Of a stretch of DNA of 18,405 nt, positions 8,747-15,579 are shown in pieces (the stretch's first letter is position 1; each line of letters begins with the position of its first letter). Source of the stretch: Pseudomonadota bacterium (lineage in GTDB: Bacteria > Pseudomonadota > Gammaproteobacteria > Burkholderiales > Burkholderiaceae); NCBI GenBank assembly GCA_029777935.1, contig JAKORH010000061.1, forward strand, positions 1-18,405, written 5' to 3'. The position numbers were made by a program, and so were the translations under genes. The notes below the pieces were generated by a model. The model was not told the origin of the DNA. It worked only from the letters and a program-made list of their open reading frames with translations, and did no database searches.

Positions 8747-9928
8747 ATGAGGATCTTCAGCGCCCCGCTGTGGAGGAGCCCGTTTCGGCCGTTCTATCTG
8801 CTGGGCGCGCTGTACGCGCCGCTCGTCGTTACCGGCGGCGCCGGCGCGCTGCTCGGCACCGTCAGCCTGCCGACCACGCCGCAGCTATGGCACGGGCACG
8901 AGATGCTGTTCGGCTTTGCGCTGGCGATCGTCGTCGGCACGGTGCTGACCGCGCTGCCGAGCTGGGCCGGAACGCCGGAAATCCATGGCCGGCGGCTCGC
9001 GCGGCTGGCTGCCCTGTGGCTGCTCGGCCGCGTCGCGTTCTGGGCCGCGCCGTGGCTGCCGCCATGGATTGTGGCCGCGGCCGATTCGCTGCTGCTGCCG
9101 GTGCTGGCCGCCATGGTCGCGCCGCAGGTCTTCGGCGTGCGCAATCGACTCTACCTGCTGCTGCTGCCGCTGCTGCTCGCGCTGATCGCGGCCAACCTCG
9201 CGTACCACGCGGCGATTCTCGCCGGCGACGGCGCTGCTGCCGAGCGCGCGCTGCGCGCAGGCGTATACGCGGTGATCGCCGTGTTCCTTCTCAAGGGCGG
9301 CGTGCTGGTGCCGATCTTCACCGGCAACGCGCTGCGCGCGGCGGGCCGGGGCGATCAGCCGCGGTTTCGGCTCGCGCTCGAAGCCGCGGCGCTGCTCAGC
9401 GTGGTGCTGCTCGCCGCGCTCGACGTCGCGGGTGCACCGCGCATCGCGGTCGGGGCGACTGCCCTGCTCTGCGCGGTCGTGCACGGCGTTCGCACCGCGC
9501 GCTGGCGCGGCTGGCGCGTCGCGGACCAGCCGCTGCTCGCGTCGCTGCATCTGGCGTTCGCGTGGCTGATCGCCGCCTTCGCGCTGAAGGCCGCGGCCGA
9601 TCTGGCCGGCATCGTGCCCGCCGCCGCATGGCTGCACGCGTTCACGGTCGGCGCGCTCGGCATGATGATGCTCGGGCTGATGAATCGCGTCGCCTTGCGC
9701 CACACCGGCCGCTCGCTCGAGGTGCCGGCGCCGATGCGCGCCGCCTATCTGTCGATGTTCGCCGCGGCGCTGCTGCGCCTGGCCGCAACGGGGCACGGGC
9801 TCGGCGCGTGGGCGCTGGTGCTGGCAGCGCTGCTGTGGGCGCTGCCGTTCGCGATCTACCTCGCGCTCTACGGGCCCGCGCTGCTGCAGCCGAGCCTGCC
9901 GCGCGCGCCGCCATTGCAGCCGACCTGA
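8747..9928 (+). CDS. nnrS: NnrS family heme-copper membrane protein
   Basis: This 393-residue polytopic inner-membrane protein, with about 12 hydrophobic segments, belongs to the NnrS family. These proteins bind haem and copper, are found mostly in denitrifiers, and are linked to relief of nitric oxide stress. Diagnostic segments are the N-terminal PLWRSPFRPFYLLGALYAPL (7-26), the metal-ligand-like motif LWHGHEMLFGF (47-57, His49 and His51), and HAFTVGALGMMMLGLMNRVA (His297 onward) followed by LRHTGR (His319). The ATG at 8747 is preferred because the family begins with this MRIFSAPLWRSPFRP-type sequence and the upstream extension is REP sequence. No FNR/DNR box was seen in the 138 bases upstream. 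A second NnrS-like protein is encoded at 13032-14153. Confidence 0.92.
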   Translation: MRIFSAPLWRSPFRPFYLLGALYAPLVVTGGAGALLGTVSLPTTPQLWHGHEMLFGFALAIVVGTVLTALPSWAGTPEIHGRRLARLAALWLLGRVAFWAAPWLPPWIVAAADSLLLPVLAAMVAPQVFGVRNRLYLLLLPLLLALIAANLAYHAAILAGDGAAAERALRAGVYAVIAVFLLKGGVLVPIFTGNALRAAGRGDQPRFRLALEAAALLSVVLLAALDVAGAPRIAVGATALLCAVVHGVRTARWRGWRVADQPLLASLHLAFAWLIAAFALKAAADLAGIVPAAAWLHAFTVGALGMMMLGLMNRVALRHTGRSLEVPAPMRAAYLSMFAAALLRLAATGHGLGAWALVLAALLWALPFAIYLALYGPALLQPSLPRAPPLQPT

Positions 9929-9963
9929 GCCCCGCCTCGGGCTGCTCGCAAGGAAATCCTGAG

Positions 9964-9975
9964 CGGTCGCGACCG
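9964..9975. promoter_or_regulatory. Perfect 12-base palindrome in the region before the secreted-protein gene
   Basis: The sequence CGGTCGCGACCG is its own reverse complement and overlaps a second short palindrome, GACCGGTC (9971-9978). It lies in the 168-base gap between nnrS and the gene at 10097, 122 bases before that start. An operator is possible, but short GC palindromes arise by chance in such DNA. Nothing else clear is seen in this gap apart from a weak 5-base-pair hairpin at 9928-9943. Confidence 0.2.
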
Positions 9976-10096
9976 GTCGATTCATTCGGAATTGCACCGC
10001 GGCGGGCGGCTCGGTATGTTCTGACAGCAACATCGGCCGGATACCTGGTTTCCCTCAGGGCGCCGCCGATGATTCGACGGAAGATCATTCACCGTC

Positions 10097-10810
10097 ATGA
10101 TCCGTCCCGCTCATATTCTTCTTTGCCTGGCGCTCGTCGGCGTGATGCGCGAAGCGACGCCGGCCGACCGAACAGTCGATTTCATCCTCGGCGCATCCGC
10201 ACCGAGGCCGCGTCCATTTTTGAGCGACGGTGAATTGTTGTGGGCTATTCAGGCAGATGGCGATGGCTATCGGCTGGTTCGACGCATCGCGAAGGTGGAA
10301 TCGTTTGAGTATCGAAACCCCGCCCGCGGGGACGGCACGTTTACCGGACAGCGGCTGGTCGGGCCGGGCGTCGATCGGGCACTGGTGCACTTGTCGAAAG
10401 TGCGGGGCCTCGTCGAAGGCCCCATCACCCTCGACCGCTGCGATCACATCCTGGTCGACTATTCCTTCGGACGAGAGAACACGGCACCGAGTCCCATCGA
10501 TATCAGATTGGGCGAGTCCAAGTTCCGCGTTACGGCCGAGGTTGGCGCGGCGGCTGGCGGCTTCCGTAGCCTGCGCGTGTTCCTGGAGTCGAAAGGTCGC
10601 AGGCAGGAGATCTTTGCGGGCCTCCAGGCGACCGATCCGTTTGCCAGACTGGCCTGGATCGGCGACATCGACCGCGACGGGGCGCCGGACTTACTGATGT
10701 CCGTTCGCTTGCACCATTCCGTGACCTCCCATCGTCTGTATCTGTCCTCGTTCGCCGAGCCGGGGCAGTTGGCCAGGCATGTCGCCACGGTGGATGAGGA
10801 CAACGATTGA
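10097..10810 (+). CDS. Hypothetical secreted protein with FG-GAP/calcium-loop-like motif
   Basis: This 237-residue protein is not a member of a family I recognise. It begins with a probable Sec signal peptide (MIRPAHILLCLALVGVM, cleavage plausible after TPA at residue 23). Near the C-terminus is GDIDRDGAPDLLM (189-201), the acidic DxDxDGxxD pattern typical of FG-GAP or dockerin-like calcium-binding loops in secreted proteins. ACGGAAGA at 10077-10084 is a possible but distant ribosome-binding site. The gene is visibly less GC-rich than the catabolic genes around it and uses more A/T-ending codons, which suggests a different origin. The next gene follows after 109 bases on the same strand and is also predicted to be exported, so the pair may work together outside the cytoplasm. 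Confidence 0.6.
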   Translation: MIRPAHILLCLALVGVMREATPADRTVDFILGASAPRPRPFLSDGELLWAIQADGDGYRLVRRIAKVESFEYRNPARGDGTFTGQRLVGPGVDRALVHLSKVRGLVEGPITLDRCDHILVDYSFGRENTAPSPIDIRLGESKFRVTAEVGAAAGGFRSLRVFLESKGRRQEIFAGLQATDPFARLAWIGDIDRDGAPDLLMSVRLHHSVTSHRLYLSSFAEPGQLARHVATVDEDND

Positions 10811-10919
10811 CAAGATGGGGGCTTCGTCTAGCCAGTCAGGCGGGGGGCAGAGGCGAGATCGAGCTGCGGGCGGCCCGGTAGCGCCCTTGCGTATCGCATC
10901 AACTGGCTGGAATGGCGCG

Positions 10920-11381
10920 ATGACGCGCGGGCGAGTTGCCGCGTTCAGGGCCCTGGTTCGCTGGGTGACCTGCGGATTCCTTGTCCTTGTCGGCGCTGCG
11001 GGCTTGGGCGGCCAGTCTTCATCGAGCGGCAGCGCCCTGATCGCCTCGACCGACCGCAAGTCATACGGGCAGGGGGACCTGGTCACGATCACCGTGACCA
11101 ACGCGTCTGACAAGCCGGTGGCCATCGTGGATCGCCCGCGGATTGACGGCGGATTTGCCGCCGTGGAGAGACGGTTCGACGATGGGCGCTGGCAGGCGAT
11201 CGTGCTCTACGCCGTGGCGAACGTCAGCATCTCCAAGACACTTGCGCCCGGTGCGCAGCATCGGTACGTGTGGCCGACGGTCGGCTACAACGCTGAAGAC
11301 ACGATCGCCGCTCCCGGAACATACCGGGTCCGCTTCGGTCAATCGACGCAAACGAATCCGTTCGAGATCCGCGCGAAGTAG
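10920..11381 (+). CDS. Hypothetical exported protein with a BsuPI-like/Ig-like beta-sandwich
   Basis: This 153-residue protein has an N-terminal arginine-rich stretch and hydrophobic core (RWVTCGFLVLVGAAGLGG), consistent with a signal peptide or anchor. The rest looks like a small beta-sandwich: LIASTDRKSYGQGDLVTITV and TNASDKPVAIVD, a variable middle, then LAPGAQHRYVWPTVGYN and APGTYRVRFG. This pattern resembles BsuPI-type intracellular proteinase inhibitor domains and other Ig-like folds; the assignment rests on pattern only. The start is uncertain. ATG 10920 gives the cleanest signal peptide, while ATG 10815 in the same frame would add 35 low-complexity residues. The coding sequence is less GC-rich than its flanks, like the upstream gene. 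Confidence 0.55.
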   Translation: MTRGRVAAFRALVRWVTCGFLVLVGAAGLGGQSSSSGSALIASTDRKSYGQGDLVTITVTNASDKPVAIVDRPRIDGGFAAVERRFDDGRWQAIVLYAVANVSISKTLAPGAQHRYVWPTVGYNAEDTIAAPGTYRVRFGQSTQTNPFEIRAK

Positions 11382-11421
11382 CGGAATCGCGCGCTGATCG
11401 AGCACGAGTCCCCGTGCGCCA

Positions 11422-11446
11422 GCTTAAGAACCTATAGGTTCTAAGC
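11422..11446. terminator. Near-perfect palindrome between convergent genes, possible bidirectional terminator
   Basis: The core AGAACCTATAGGTTCT is a perfect 16-base palindrome. With one bulged A the pairing extends to GCTTA on the left and TAAGC on the right. It lies 40 bases after the plus-strand exported-protein gene and overlaps the TAG stop (11443-11441) of the minus-strand LRAT gene. It is strikingly AT-rich for this window. The convergent placement suits a shared terminator, although there is no T-run. A smaller hairpin, GCACG/CGTGC, precedes it at 11402-11417. Confidence 0.45.
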
Positions 11447-11893
11447 CGCGCGCGCTGAACCGAAGGCTGCCGTGACGAAGCGGGATACCGCGCCCGCGCC
11501 CGCGCGAACGCGCCCGACAATGCTTTCGACCTGCTCGCTGCGGCTTTCCCCCGACAGGCACCACTCGCAGAAGTGCTCGCAGTTGTTGGTGGTGAGCCGG
11601 TAGCGATCCTCGCCCAGGCGCGCGCGAGCGCGCGCGACGACCTCGTTCGGCGAGAACCGGGCACGCGGCTGCGGCTTGACCGCGACCGTGCGTCCGCCCG
11701 AGAAGCGCGCCAGGCTCACTTCTTCCACCGGCCCGCGCAGCAGCGCGCGCGAGAAGCCGGCGTAGTGCACGACTCGGCCGTGGCCGACGTAGATGCCGTG
11801 GTGCATGTAGCCGAGACGCGGCGTCACGAGGTGCGCGCCAAGCGGCGGCTCGGCGTCTGCCGGCGTCGGCGCGCAGTGGAGCGCAGCGGTCAT
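11441..11893 (-). CDS. LRAT-domain (NlpC/P60-superfamily) protein, probable acyltransferase or amidase
   Basis: This 150-residue protein shows the permuted papain-like fold of lecithin:retinol acyltransferase relatives. His31 and His32 lie in YMHHGIYVGHG, a second conserved histidine is His43 in VVHYAGF, and the catalytic-type cysteine is Cys105 in TTNNCEHFCEW. This His-His-NCEHF arrangement is the family signature. The protein starts with GAHLVTPR close to the N-terminus, has no signal peptide and so is probably cytosolic. Eukaryotic relatives transfer acyl groups from phospholipids; the roles of the bacterial ones are mostly unknown. The start has GAGGA eight bases upstream. The gene stands alone: GST ends 152 bases before it, with hairpins at 11926-11940 and 11961-11973 between them. 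Confidence 0.8.
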   Translation of the reverse strand: MTAALHCAPTPADAEPPLGAHLVTPRLGYMHHGIYVGHGRVVHYAGFSRALLRGPVEEVSLARFSGGRTVAVKPQPRARFSPNEVVARARARLGEDRYRLTTNNCEHFCEWCLSGESRSEQVESIVGRVRAGAGAVSRFVTAAFGSARAA

Positions 11894-12045
11894 CGGAAAG
11901 TCCTCGCATCGGATTCAAGTCACGGCCCGATTGCATCGGGAACGCGGCCTGCCGATAAGTCGGGACGATCCCGGCCTTCGGAGCACCCCCAGTTGGGAGC
12001 GCACCTGACCTTCGTGACGCAGGTTTCGCGCGCGAGCGGCGCGGC

Positions 12046-12756
12046 TCAGGCCGCGTCGAGCTCCGGATAATGTCGAAAGACGTCGTCCTCATTGAACGGC
12101 AGGCGCCGCGGCGAAGCGAGGTACGCAGCCAGACGCGGCCGCGCCGCGACGCGCGCGGCGAGCGCGCGCAGGCGCCGGAGCTTCGGCGCCTGCCGGCGAA
12201 TCGCGCGCGGAAACGCGTATTCGAGTCCGGCGAGCAGCTGGAACAGCGACAGGTCGACGTACGTGCAGCGCGCACCGCAAGCCCAAGGCCCGCGGCCGAG
12301 CACACGCTCGAAATAGCCGAGGAACTTCGGAATCCGCTCGCGCGTGAAGTGGTACGCGGCGCGCAGCGCTTCGGCCTTCTGGTCCTCGTAGTACAGGCTG
12401 CCCGCGATCGGGTGATGCACGTCGTGCGCCTCGGCCACGCAATCGGCAATCGTCAACTGCAACTGGTGCGCCCACAGCCGGCCGGTCTCGCTTCCGGGCG
12501 CGAGCGCAAGGCGCGGGCCGAGATAGAACAGGATGTTCGCGGTCTGCGCGATCACCAGCCGCCCTGCCCTCAGGAACGGCGGCGCGAACGGCGGACGCGT
12601 GGCGCTTGCCATCAGCTTCATCATCGCGGCCATGCCCATGCCCTTGCGCCGGCTGCGCGCGACATCGACGTAGTCGGCGCCGGCGTCCTCGAGCGCCAGC
12701 CGCACGAATTCGCCGCGGCCCTGGATCGAAGGCCAGTAGTACAGTTCGTACGTCAT
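12046..12756 (-). CDS. Glutathione S-transferase family protein
   Basis: This 236-residue protein has a thioredoxin-like N-terminal domain (YELYYWPSIQGRGEFVRLAL, residues 3-22) and an all-helical C-terminal domain that includes the conserved TYVDLSLFQLLAGLEYAF segment. The N-terminal pattern resembles the sigma/alpha-like bacterial GSTs, in which a Tyr near residue 6-7 activates glutathione. An insertion-like stretch, SRRKGMGMAAMMKLMASATR (35-54), precedes the expected cis-proline region (PPFAPP). GGGGA lies upstream of ATG 12756 with suitable spacing. The gene is divergent from the small gene at 12769, with only 12 bases between the starts, so its promoter must lie inside that gene. The substrate is unknown. 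Confidence 0.85.
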   Translation of the reverse strand: MTYELYYWPSIQGRGEFVRLALEDAGADYVDVARSRRKGMGMAAMMKLMASATRPPFAPPFLRAGRLVIAQTANILFYLGPRLALAPGSETGRLWAHQLQLTIADCVAEAHDVHHPIAGSLYYEDQKAEALRAAYHFTRERIPKFLGYFERVLGRGPWACGARCTYVDLSLFQLLAGLEYAFPRAIRRQAPKLRRLRALAARVAARPRLAAYLASPRRLPFNEDDVFRHYPELDAA

Positions 12757-12768
12757 CGGTTTGTCCCC

Positions 12769-12993
12769 ATGATTCGCGTCGAGTCCTGTGCCGGCTATCG
12801 CGGCGACCAGGAGCCGATCGCATTCTGGCTCGGCGAACGGCGCATTGGCGTGCGCGCGATCGTCGATCGCTGGTTTGCGCCGAATCAACGCTGGTTCAAG
12901 GTCGACGCCGACGACGGGCACGCGTACGTGCTGCGCCACGATGAGACGGAAGGCACGTGGGAGCTGGCCGCTTTCACGCGCGGCGCGAGCTGA
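12769..12993 (+). CDS. Small conserved-type hypothetical protein, 74 residues
   Basis: The product is MIRVESCAGYRGDQEPIAFW followed by LGERRIGVRAIVDRW, WFKVDADDGHAYVLRHDETE and GTWELAAF. This looks like a widespread short beta-rich proteobacterial family of unknown function, with a GYRG motif, a 'DRWxxPxxRWFKV' middle and a 'Y(V/I)LRHDE' end. No function is known to me. There is no Shine-Dalgarno before ATG 12769; the 12 bases upstream reach the start codon of the divergent GST gene. It could be translated from a leaderless or GST-internal transcript. Longer in-frame starts upstream would run through GST antisense and are not credible. Confidence 0.7.
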   Translation: MIRVESCAGYRGDQEPIAFWLGERRIGVRAIVDRWFAPNQRWFKVDADDGHAYVLRHDETEGTWELAAFTRGAS

Positions 12994-13031
12994 GGCACAG
13001 GGCACTATCGCGGACGACGCCCGCGCTTGAT

Positions 13032-14153
13032 CTATCGCGGCGGGCGCCCGGTGCCGGCGCGCCGTGTCGCGCGCATTCCGCGTGCGACGGCGCTGACAGT
13101 GCTCACGATGAACGCCGCCAGTGCGACCGCACCCAGCAGCCCGCCGGCGCGGGTGATGCCGAAACTTGCGAGCGCATCGCCGGCCAGCCGCAGCACGACC
13201 GACAGGTGCAGCAACGCCAGCGGCAGGTAGAACGTCGTGTGGTACGGCACATCCACGCGCAGCACCGCGGGAAAGATGATCGGCGCGTGGCCGAACACCA
13301 TCGAGAACACGAACCCCAACGCCAGCGCATGCAGCGCCGCGTCGTAAGACGGCGTGCCCGGGGCGAGACCGCCGGCGGCGAGCACGATCGCGGCGCCGGC
13401 CGCGAGCCACACGTAGCCCGAGAGCAGGCACACCGCGATGAAGCGCGTCAGCCCGCTCTTGCGCACCGTGCGCCGCGCGATGTCCTGCTTCAGGAGCCAG
13501 GCTGACAGTCCGAGCAGGCCTGCGGCGAAGGCAAGCGCGCCCCACGCACGCGGCGCGCCGAGCAGGCCCGCGCCGATCACGCCGAGCAGCAGCGCGAACA
13601 CCCGGCGCGCGACCGGCGACGGCGGCAGGAAGCGCGACAGCTCGAGCCGCTCGCCGGCGATGGTCAGGATCAGGAACGCGAACCACCACGTCACGACCTC
13701 GTGCGCCGCCCAGCCGGCCGCCCACAGCGCGCTACCCACGCACCAGCAGGCCGCGCCGAGCGCGATCGTCAGCGTGAACAGCGCGCGCTGCCGGCGCAGG
13801 ATGTCGAGCGACGCCGCGAGCAGCACGGCGCTGGCACCGGCGTAGAACCCTGCACCGACCGGCGTGGCGCCATGCACGACCGCAGCCGTGCCGATGCCCG
13901 CGGCGAGCGGCGCGGCGTAGGCCCACAGGCGGCCGATCGCGACCGCGCGCTCCAGCGAGATCACCACGCCGAAGAAGCCGCAGATCATCAGCGGGCCGTG
14001 CAGCGCGGCTGCGCCGGCCGCGAAATCCGGCACCGGCCAGGCGAGCCGCGCCAGCCCGGCACCGACGCCGATGAACAAAGCGATGAAACCGAGGATCAGC
14101 AGGGGCACGCGCGCCAGCGGCGGCAGGCCGCCCGACGAAGTCGCGCCCGTCAC
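13032..14153 (-). CDS. NnrS-like polytopic membrane protein
   Basis: This 373-residue, highly hydrophobic protein has about 10-12 membrane segments. It shares the style of NnrS, with histidine-bearing helices: LHGPLMICGFFGVVISLERA (His52), AAHEVVTWWFAFL (His151), LHALALGFVFSMVFGHAPII (His275, His289), PYHTTFYLPLALLHLS (His305, His316). Such histidines could ligate haem or copper. The GTG start at 14153 overlaps the TGA of the upstream DUF59 gene as GTGA, a classic translational coupling, which makes an upstream start unnecessary. It is the last gene of a minus-strand set: hemerythrin, GNAT, DUF59, membrane protein. The NnrS relationship is clear in pattern but more distant than for the gene at 8747, so a transporter-like or sensor role is possible. 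Confidence 0.8.
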   Translation of the reverse strand: MTGATSSGGLPPLARVPLLILGFIALFIGVGAGLARLAWPVPDFAAGAAALHGPLMICGFFGVVISLERAVAIGRLWAYAAPLAAGIGTAAVVHGATPVGAGFYAGASAVLLAASLDILRRQRALFTLTIALGAACWCVGSALWAAGWAAHEVVTWWFAFLILTIAGERLELSRFLPPSPVARRVFALLLGVIGAGLLGAPRAWGALAFAAGLLGLSAWLLKQDIARRTVRKSGLTRFIAVCLLSGYVWLAAGAAIVLAAGGLAPGTPSYDAALHALALGFVFSMVFGHAPIIFPAVLRVDVPYHTTFYLPLALLHLSVVLRLAGDALASFGITRAGGLLGAVALAAFIVSTVSAVARGMRATRRAGTGRPPR

Positions 14154-14458
14154 CAGCCGAAGTGCTCCTTGGCGATGCCGGTCATCTTGTCCGGCGTCCA
14201 CGGCGGGTCCCACACGAGGCGCACATCGACCTCGACCTCGTCGGGCACGAGCGCGCGGATCACGCTGCGCGCGTTGTCGACGATCATGTCGGCCATCGGA
14301 CAAGCCGCCGTCGTCATCGTCACGTCGACGCGCACCGCGTGTTCTTCGACCTCGATGCCGTACACGAGCCCGAGATCGACGATGTTCATTCCGGCTTCGG
14401 GGTCGTCGACCGCGCGCAGCGCCTCGCGCACCGCGTCGTCATCGGGCATCGAGTTCAT
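14150..14458 (-). CDS. DUF59/MIP18 family iron-sulfur assembly-type protein (SufT/PaaD-like)
   Basis: This 102-residue protein matches the MIP18/DUF59 family: VDDPEAGMNIVDLGLVYGIE, then VDVTMTTAACPMADMIVDNA, where TxxxCP holds the single conserved cysteine, then VRLVWDPPWTPDKMT near the end. Family members help deliver iron-sulfur clusters (SufT, human CIAO2) or assist the phenylacetyl-CoA oxygenase (PaaD). The protein here is the short, single-domain type. ATG 14458 is chosen; ATG 14449 (MPDDD) is an alternative, and neither has a strong ribosome-binding site. Its stop overlaps the GTG of the membrane-protein gene by four bases. Its company (hemerythrin, NnrS-like) suggests cluster maintenance under nitrosative or anaerobic conditions; this is inference. 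Confidence 0.85.
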   Translation of the reverse strand: MNSMPDDDAVREALRAVDDPEAGMNIVDLGLVYGIEVEEHAVRVDVTMTTAACPMADMIVDNARSVIRALVPDEVEVDVRLVWDPPWTPDKMTGIAKEHFGW

Positions 14459-14490
14459 GCGCTGGATTCTATTGCGGATCAGTGCGAAAC

Positions 14491-14560
14491 GTCGCCTCGG
14501 CGCAGGCCGGGGCCCAATTTCCGGCACCGCAAATTGGGTCCCGGCCTGCGCCGGGACGAC
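14491..14560. repeat. 70-base hairpin element between GNAT and DUF59 genes
   Basis: Arms at 14500-14520 and 14531-14551 are 21 bases long with one mismatch, ending in CCCAATTT and AAATTGGG around a 10-base loop. Outer GTCG (14491-14494) and CGAC (14557-14560) extend the pairing. It is related in layout to the other GTC...GAC REP-like elements here but has a different stem. It lies between the GNAT stop and the DUF59 start on the minus strand, so an mRNA of the four-gene set would carry a very stable internal hairpin. Confidence 0.8.
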
Positions 14561-14580
14561 CAGTTGCTTGCCAAGTCATC

Positions 14581-15567
14581 CTACAACCGCCGCACGAACG
14601 ACAGCCGCTGCGACGGCACGAAACCGCAGCCGTAGAAGAAGCCGAGCAGCGCGAAATTCTGGTGCGGCACGATCGTCTCCACCCGCTCCACCCGCAGCGC
14701 GCCGAGGTTGGCGATGAGCTGCGACATCAGCGCGCGGCCGAAGCCGCGCTGCGCGAAGCCCGGATCCACGCCGAGCGTGTCGATCACCGCGACCGGCTCG
14801 GTGCGGCCGAAGTCGCCGAGGTCAGCGCGCGCCATCAGGTAGCCCACGATCGCGCCGTCGCTGCGCGCGCTCAGCGACACCCGGATCGCCGAATCCTGCA
14901 TCGCCTCGTCGAGCCGCGCGGCGATGTACCCGCTGCGGTCGCGGCCGATGATGCGGCGGTCGATGCGCACGATCTCCGCGAGGTCCGCCGGCGTCATCGA
15001 GCGCACGTCGGCGGTGTCGCGCGCGAGCTTCTCGAAGTCGTTGCCGGCCGGCGCGCTGAAATCGACTTCGCGGTGATCCTCCGCGGGCGCCGCGGCATCG
15101 TCGCGTTGCGCGACGTACGCGCCGCCGTCGACCGCGCAGTCGATGATCTGGTGCGGAGCCAGCTCGAAGCCCATCGCATCGAAGTAGCGCAGCATCGGCG
15201 CATCGCGCCAGTCGGCCACGGTGCGGATGTCCTCGATGCCGTGCCGGCGCGCCCATTGCGCGAGCGCGTCGAACAGGCGCCGCCCGACGCCGTGCCCGCG
15301 TGCATCCGCGCGCACGCCGACGAGCTCGAGCCGCAGCCCCGGCGTGGTGCGGCCGAATTCGCCCTCCAGCACGCGCGCCAGGATGTAGCCGGCGAGCCCG
15401 GTGCCGTCGGCGGCGGCGAACTGCGCGTGCAGCTTCGGCTCGCGCAGCGCGGCCGCGAGGCGGCGCTCGATGTACGCGCCGCGCGGCCGGCCTTCGAGCG
15501 CGGTGTCGATCGCCACCACCGCGCCGAGGTCGTCGCGCGTCAGCGGCCGGATCGTGGCGGTCTGCAT
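14581..15567 (-). CDS. Tandem GNAT-domain N-acetyltransferase
   Basis: This 328-residue protein is built from two GNAT domains. Each carries the acetyl-CoA pyrophosphate-binding loop: ARGHGVGRRL (89-98) in the first and AQRGFGRAL (272-280) in the second. The halves are visibly duplicated: IDTALEGRPRGAYIERRLAA (20-39) matches IDRRIIGRDRSGYIAARLDE (202-221), and GYILAR...GEFGRT matches GYLMAR...GDFGRT. The start has GGGAGG a few bases upstream. The hemerythrin stop is only 12 bases before it, so the two are co-transcribed. GNATs acetylate small molecules, antibiotics or protein lysines; some regulate acyl-CoA synthetases of aromatic pathways, which would suit the neighbouring hcr genes, but the substrate is unknown. 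Confidence 0.88.
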   Translation of the reverse strand: MQTATIRPLTRDDLGAVVAIDTALEGRPRGAYIERRLAAALREPKLHAQFAAADGTGLAGYILARVLEGEFGRTTPGLRLELVGVRADARGHGVGRRLFDALAQWARRHGIEDIRTVADWRDAPMLRYFDAMGFELAPHQIIDCAVDGGAYVAQRDDAAAPAEDHREVDFSAPAGNDFEKLARDTADVRSMTPADLAEIVRIDRRIIGRDRSGYIAARLDEAMQDSAIRVSLSARSDGAIVGYLMARADLGDFGRTEPVAVIDTLGVDPGFAQRGFGRALMSQLIANLGALRVERVETIVPHQNFALLGFFYGCGFVPSQRLSFVRRL

Positions 15568-15579
15568 GGTTCCTCCCTT

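Noticed and set aside
12070..12768. Upstream in-frame extension of the small gene ending at 12993
   Set aside because: It runs antisense through GST and has no family resemblance; the recognisable protein starts at 12769.
14154..14303. Upstream extension of the NnrS-like membrane protein
   Set aside because: It overlaps the DUF59 coding sequence. The GTG at 14153 overlapping the DUF59 stop is the natural coupled start.
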